DNA of 64,000 bases, from assembly GCF_900111685.1 (NCBI RefSeq), contig NZ_FOHX01000006.1:62001-126000 (forward strand), given 5' to 3'. This document shows positions 59,411-64,000 of the stretch, in pieces. Source of the stretch: Nonomuraea wenchangensis. Lineage in GTDB: Bacteria > Actinomycetota > Actinomycetes > Streptosporangiales > Streptosporangiaceae. The notes below the pieces were generated by a model. That model saw only the letters and a list, made by a program, of their open reading frames with translations, searched no databases and had not been told where the DNA came from. The position numbers and the translations under genes were made by a program. Each line of letters begins with the position of its first letter. Position 1 is the first letter of the stretch.

Positions 59411-61360
59411 TCACCGGTAGGCGGTGGCCTGGAGGGTGTAGAGGTCGGCGTAGAGCCCGCCCCTGGCCATGAGCGCGTCGTGGTCGCCCTGCTCGACGAC
59501 CTTGCCGTGCTCCAGCACGTAGATGCGGTCGGCGAGGCGGACGCTGGCCAGGCGGTGGGTGATGAGCAGCACCGTGCGGCCGTCGGCATGGCTGCGGATG
59601 CGCTCGAACAGCGCGTGCTCGGCGCGGGCGTCGAGCGCGGCGGTGGGCTCGTCGCAGATGAGCAGGTCGGCGTCGCGGTGGAAGCCGCGGGCCACGGCGA
59701 TGCGCTGCCACTGACCGCCGGACAGCTCGTGGCCGTCCTTGAACCGGCGGTCGAGCAGGGTGCGGTAGCCGTGCGGCAGGGCGGCGATCACCTCGTCGGC
59801 CCCGGCCACCGCCGCCGCGGAGTGCAGGGCAGGCTCGCCCTTGTCGGTGCCCATCGTGATGTTGTAGCGGGCGGCGAGCGGCCAGCGGGTGTGGTCCTGG
59901 GCGATCACGGCGGTGCGCCGGCGCAGCTCGTCGGGGTCCACCTCGCGCAGGTCGGTGTCGTCCCAGTGGACGGTCCCCGTGTCGGGCTCGTACAGGCCGG
60001 CGAGGATCTTGGACAGGGTGGTCTTGCCCGAGCCGTTCTCGCCGACGAACGCGACGATCTCGCCCCGCTTGATCTCGACGGACACCCCGCGCAGCGCGGG
60101 CTCCTCCGTGCCCGGGTAGGTGAAGGTCAGGCCGTCGGCGGCGATGCGGTCGAAGCCCTCGGGGGCCGGCCGCGGGCGGGGCGGGACCAGGCGGCGTTCG
60201 GCGTCGGCGCAGAAGCGCAGGAAGTCGGTGAAGTAGAGGCCCTGCTCGTACAGCGTGTTGGTGGTGAACAGCAGGCTGGACAGCGAGCCCTGGGCCGACC
60301 GGATGGCGAGGACCGCGGTGCCGGCCACGGCCAGCGGGATCGCTCCGACCGCGAGCAGCACGCCGAGCGTGACGTAGACCAGCGCGCTGCCGAGGCCGCC
60401 GAGCGCCTGGCCGATCAGCCGGGTGAGGGTCTGCCGCTTGACCAGCTTGAGCATCTCCTCCTGCTCTGCCCTCGCTACCTTGTCGTAGACGCGCAGCAGG
60501 AACGCGCGCATGGTGAAGGCGCGCACCTCGGCCGCGCAGTCGCGGTCGGCCAGCAGGCGGCTGATGATGTACTTGCGCCTGCGGGCGGGGACGAGCCCGT
60601 GGACCGTGGTGTAGCGCTGGCGGGCGGCGCGGATCGCGGCCCAGGCGTCGGGCAGCACGGCGAGCGGGAGCAGCGGCAGCAGCACCGGGTGCAGCACGCC
60701 GAGCACGCCGGCCGCCGCCGCGATGCCGACGAGCGAGGTGACGACGTCGACGGCGGCGGAGACGACGACGCCGACGATGCCGACGCCGTGCCCCTCGGCG
60801 CGTTCGAGCGCGTCGTGGAACTCGGGATCGTCGTAGGCGATCAGCTCGACCTTGCTGGTCAGCCCGTACAGCCGCTCCTCGGCGGCCCGTTCGAGCTGCG
60901 GCCCTAGCCGCGCCTCGGCCCACCCGGCGCCCGCCTGGAGCAGCGCGCGGGCCACCGCGGCCGCGCCGACCAGGGCCAGGCTGGGCAGGGCGGCCAGCAC
61001 CCGGCCGGGGGTCGGGCCCTCGCTGAGCAGCGCGGTGAGCGCGCCCGTGGTGGCCAGCAGCCCGAACGCGGTGACGAGCCCGCCGAGCAGGCTGAGCGTG
61101 ACGGTGGTGACGGTGTCGCGTGGACTGGCGGACCAGGCCAGGCGCAGCGCCTCGGCGATGAGCGAGGGCAGCCGCCTGGCGATGGTCAGGAAACCGACCG
61201 CGGCCATGGTGTCGTTGTGGACCTGGAAGGTGGAGGGAGCGATCTCGCCGAGTTCGAGATCCGGCTCGGGCGCCGGCCGGGGGCTGGGTTCGGGGGGATC
61301 TCCGGGCATGAGGTGAGTGTGCCCGTCCGGACCGGCGGATCCGCCTTCGGCGAAGGTCAT
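59411..61360 (-). CDS. ABC exporter, fused transmembrane and ATP-binding domains
   Basis: 649 residues from the ATG at 61360; ATGs at 61411 and 61309 are alternatives and none has a clear ribosome site. Six-span transmembrane domain (about 65-380), then ATPase: Walker A VGENGSGKTTL, signature LSGGQWQRIAVARG, Walker B LLICDEPTAALD and the H-loop ITHRLASVRLADR. One half-transporter, so it probably works as a homodimer. Exporters of this kind move lipids, peptides or drugs. Divergent from snapalysin. Confidence 0.9.
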   Translation of the reverse strand: MTFAEGGSAGPDGHTHLMPGDPPEPSPRPAPEPDLELGEIAPSTFQVHNDTMAAVGFLTIARRLPSLIAEALRLAWSASPRDTVTTVTLSLLGGLVTAFGLLATTGALTALLSEGPTPGRVLAALPSLALVGAAAVARALLQAGAGWAEARLGPQLERAAEERLYGLTSKVELIAYDDPEFHDALERAEGHGVGIVGVVVSAAVDVVTSLVGIAAAAGVLGVLHPVLLPLLPLAVLPDAWAAIRAARQRYTTVHGLVPARRRKYIISRLLADRDCAAEVRAFTMRAFLLRVYDKVARAEQEEMLKLVKRQTLTRLIGQALGGLGSALVYVTLGVLLAVGAIPLAVAGTAVLAIRSAQGSLSSLLFTTNTLYEQGLYFTDFLRFCADAERRLVPPRPRPAPEGFDRIAADGLTFTYPGTEEPALRGVSVEIKRGEIVAFVGENGSGKTTLSKILAGLYEPDTGTVHWDDTDLREVDPDELRRRTAVIAQDHTRWPLAARYNITMGTDKGEPALHSAAAVAGADEVIAALPHGYRTLLDRRFKDGHELSGGQWQRIAVARGFHRDADLLICDEPTAALDARAEHALFERIRSHADGRTVLLITHRLASVRLADRIYVLEHGKVVEQGDHDALMARGGLYADLYTLQATAYR

Positions 61361-61447
61361 AACACCGTGATAGGGGCAAGCTGACAGGTGCCGAGGCGCG
61401 GGAGCACGCATACCGTGACAGCCACCCCCACCCCTCGGAGGACCCCC

Positions 61448-61972
61448 ATGCCCCGACGCCTACGTCTCGTGCTCTCCCTCGTCCTCGGCTTCGTCCTGCT
61501 CGCGGTCGCCACCCCGGCCCGCGCGACCGCCCTGGTCACGGTGCTCAGGTACGACTCCAGCCGGGCGGCCGAGTTCGTCTCGGCCGTGGACCAGGCCGCC
61601 GCGATCTGGAACTCCAGCGTGTCGAACGTACGCCTGGTCAAGGGCACGCCCGCGCACTTCACCGTGATCGCCGACAACGGCTGGCCCCGCGCCCTGCCGG
61701 CCAGCCTCGGCCGCGGCACGGTCTGGATGGGCCGCGAGGCCACCTCCCAGGGCTACAACCCGGTCCGCATCGCCGCCCACGAGATCGGCCACATCCTCGG
61801 CCTGCCCGACCGGCGCACCGGCCTGTGCACCGATCTGATGTCGGGCTCCAGCGCGCCCACGAGCTGCACGAACGCGTACCCGAGCGCCGCCGAGCGGGCG
61901 TCGGTGGACCGCGCCTTCGCGGGCACCGCCGCTCCGCTCGTCGAGTTCGACCGGCTGCACGTGGACCGCTGA
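61448..61972 (+). CDS. Snapalysin-type small neutral metalloprotease (M7)
   Basis: 174 residues from the ATG at 61448 with GGAGG upstream. Sec signal to about residue 26 (ATPARA). Zinc motif HEIGHILGLPD with His111, His115 and Asp121 as the third ligand, the aspzincin-like HExxHxxGxxD of the M7 family. Two cysteines (CTDLM, SCTNA) form the conserved disulfide. Snapalysins are secreted milk-clotting proteases almost limited to actinomycetes. The pro-region is short compared with Streptomyces SnpA. Confidence 0.9.
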   Translation: MPRRLRLVLSLVLGFVLLAVATPARATALVTVLRYDSSRAAEFVSAVDQAAAIWNSSVSNVRLVKGTPAHFTVIADNGWPRALPASLGRGTVWMGREATSQGYNPVRIAAHEIGHILGLPDRRTGLCTDLMSGSSAPTSCTNAYPSAAERASVDRAFAGTAAPLVEFDRLHVDR

Positions 61973-61976
61973 CGCC

Positions 61977-64000
<2,024 letters not shown>

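Overview
The window is uniformly GC-rich and densely coded. It carries actinobacterial hallmarks: frequent GTG starts, GTGA/ATGA start-stop overlaps, Tat signals, LacI-controlled sugar ABC importers without their own ATPase, M7 snapalysin, GH6 and CBM2. It looks like chromosomal DNA of a soil or plant-matter-degrading actinomycete. Nonomuraea/Streptosporangiaceae is my guess from protein style only. I saw no tRNA, rRNA, CRISPR array, insertion sequence or phage.

Layout. 0-6.9 kb: a divergent cluster for the lower lysine/pipecolate route (HglS-type 2-oxoadipate dioxygenase, two-domain FAD/Fe-S D-2-hydroxyglutarate dehydrogenase, DAO-type oxidase, ALDH7-type dehydrogenase). 6.9-12.9 kb: an eroded patch with an RTX-like secreted protein between CCTGACCC repeat arrays, a broken flavoprotein, a TetR regulator with two matching operators, a broken amine-oxidase-like gene, a secreted serine protease behind a hairpin that pairs its ribosome binding site, and a DUF418 gene carrying a clean 68-bp micro-inversion. 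12.9-22.5 kb: a SigB/SigF-type sigma factor with a terminator-like leader, a GH6 cellulase, an ABC transporter plus two-component operon, and a CtaG/DUF2243/STAS group. 22.6-32.4 kb: a mesaconyl-CoA isomerase-like CoA transferase, a small lipoprotein, a DapB-like/CMD/cholesterol oxidase cluster, an IclR regulator and decayed regulator fossils.

32.4-38.2 kb: a tightly packed operon of CoA transferase, citryl-CoA-lyase-like protein, LigB, LigA and quinone-oxidoreductase-type dehydrogenase, divergent from an amidohydrolase. GCGGACA-type sites tie it to the IclR gene 7 kb away. This is the best candidate for an undescribed catabolic system. 38.2-40.4 kb: an OmpR-type two-component system. 40.4-47.3 kb: a LacI-controlled ABC importer plus cytoplasmic GH78 rhamnosidase. 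47.4-51.2 kb: an EEP-family protein, a GH39-like lipoprotein and a PP2C phosphatase. 51.2-58.2 kb: a second LacI/GH3/ABC importer system with its own operator pair. 58.2-64 kb: a frameshifted erythromycin-esterase-like gene, an ABC exporter, snapalysin, and a secreted GH3-FN3-CBM2 enzyme that runs off the right edge.

Together the genes describe a saprophyte. Secreted hydrolases (GH6, GH3-CBM2, proteases) and two oligosaccharide importers feed intracellular glycosidases, while separate operons burn amino acids, sterols and probably aromatics. At least seven loci are broken, which suggests local gene decay, although single-base frameshifts at 24.8 and 59.0 kb could be sequencing errors.
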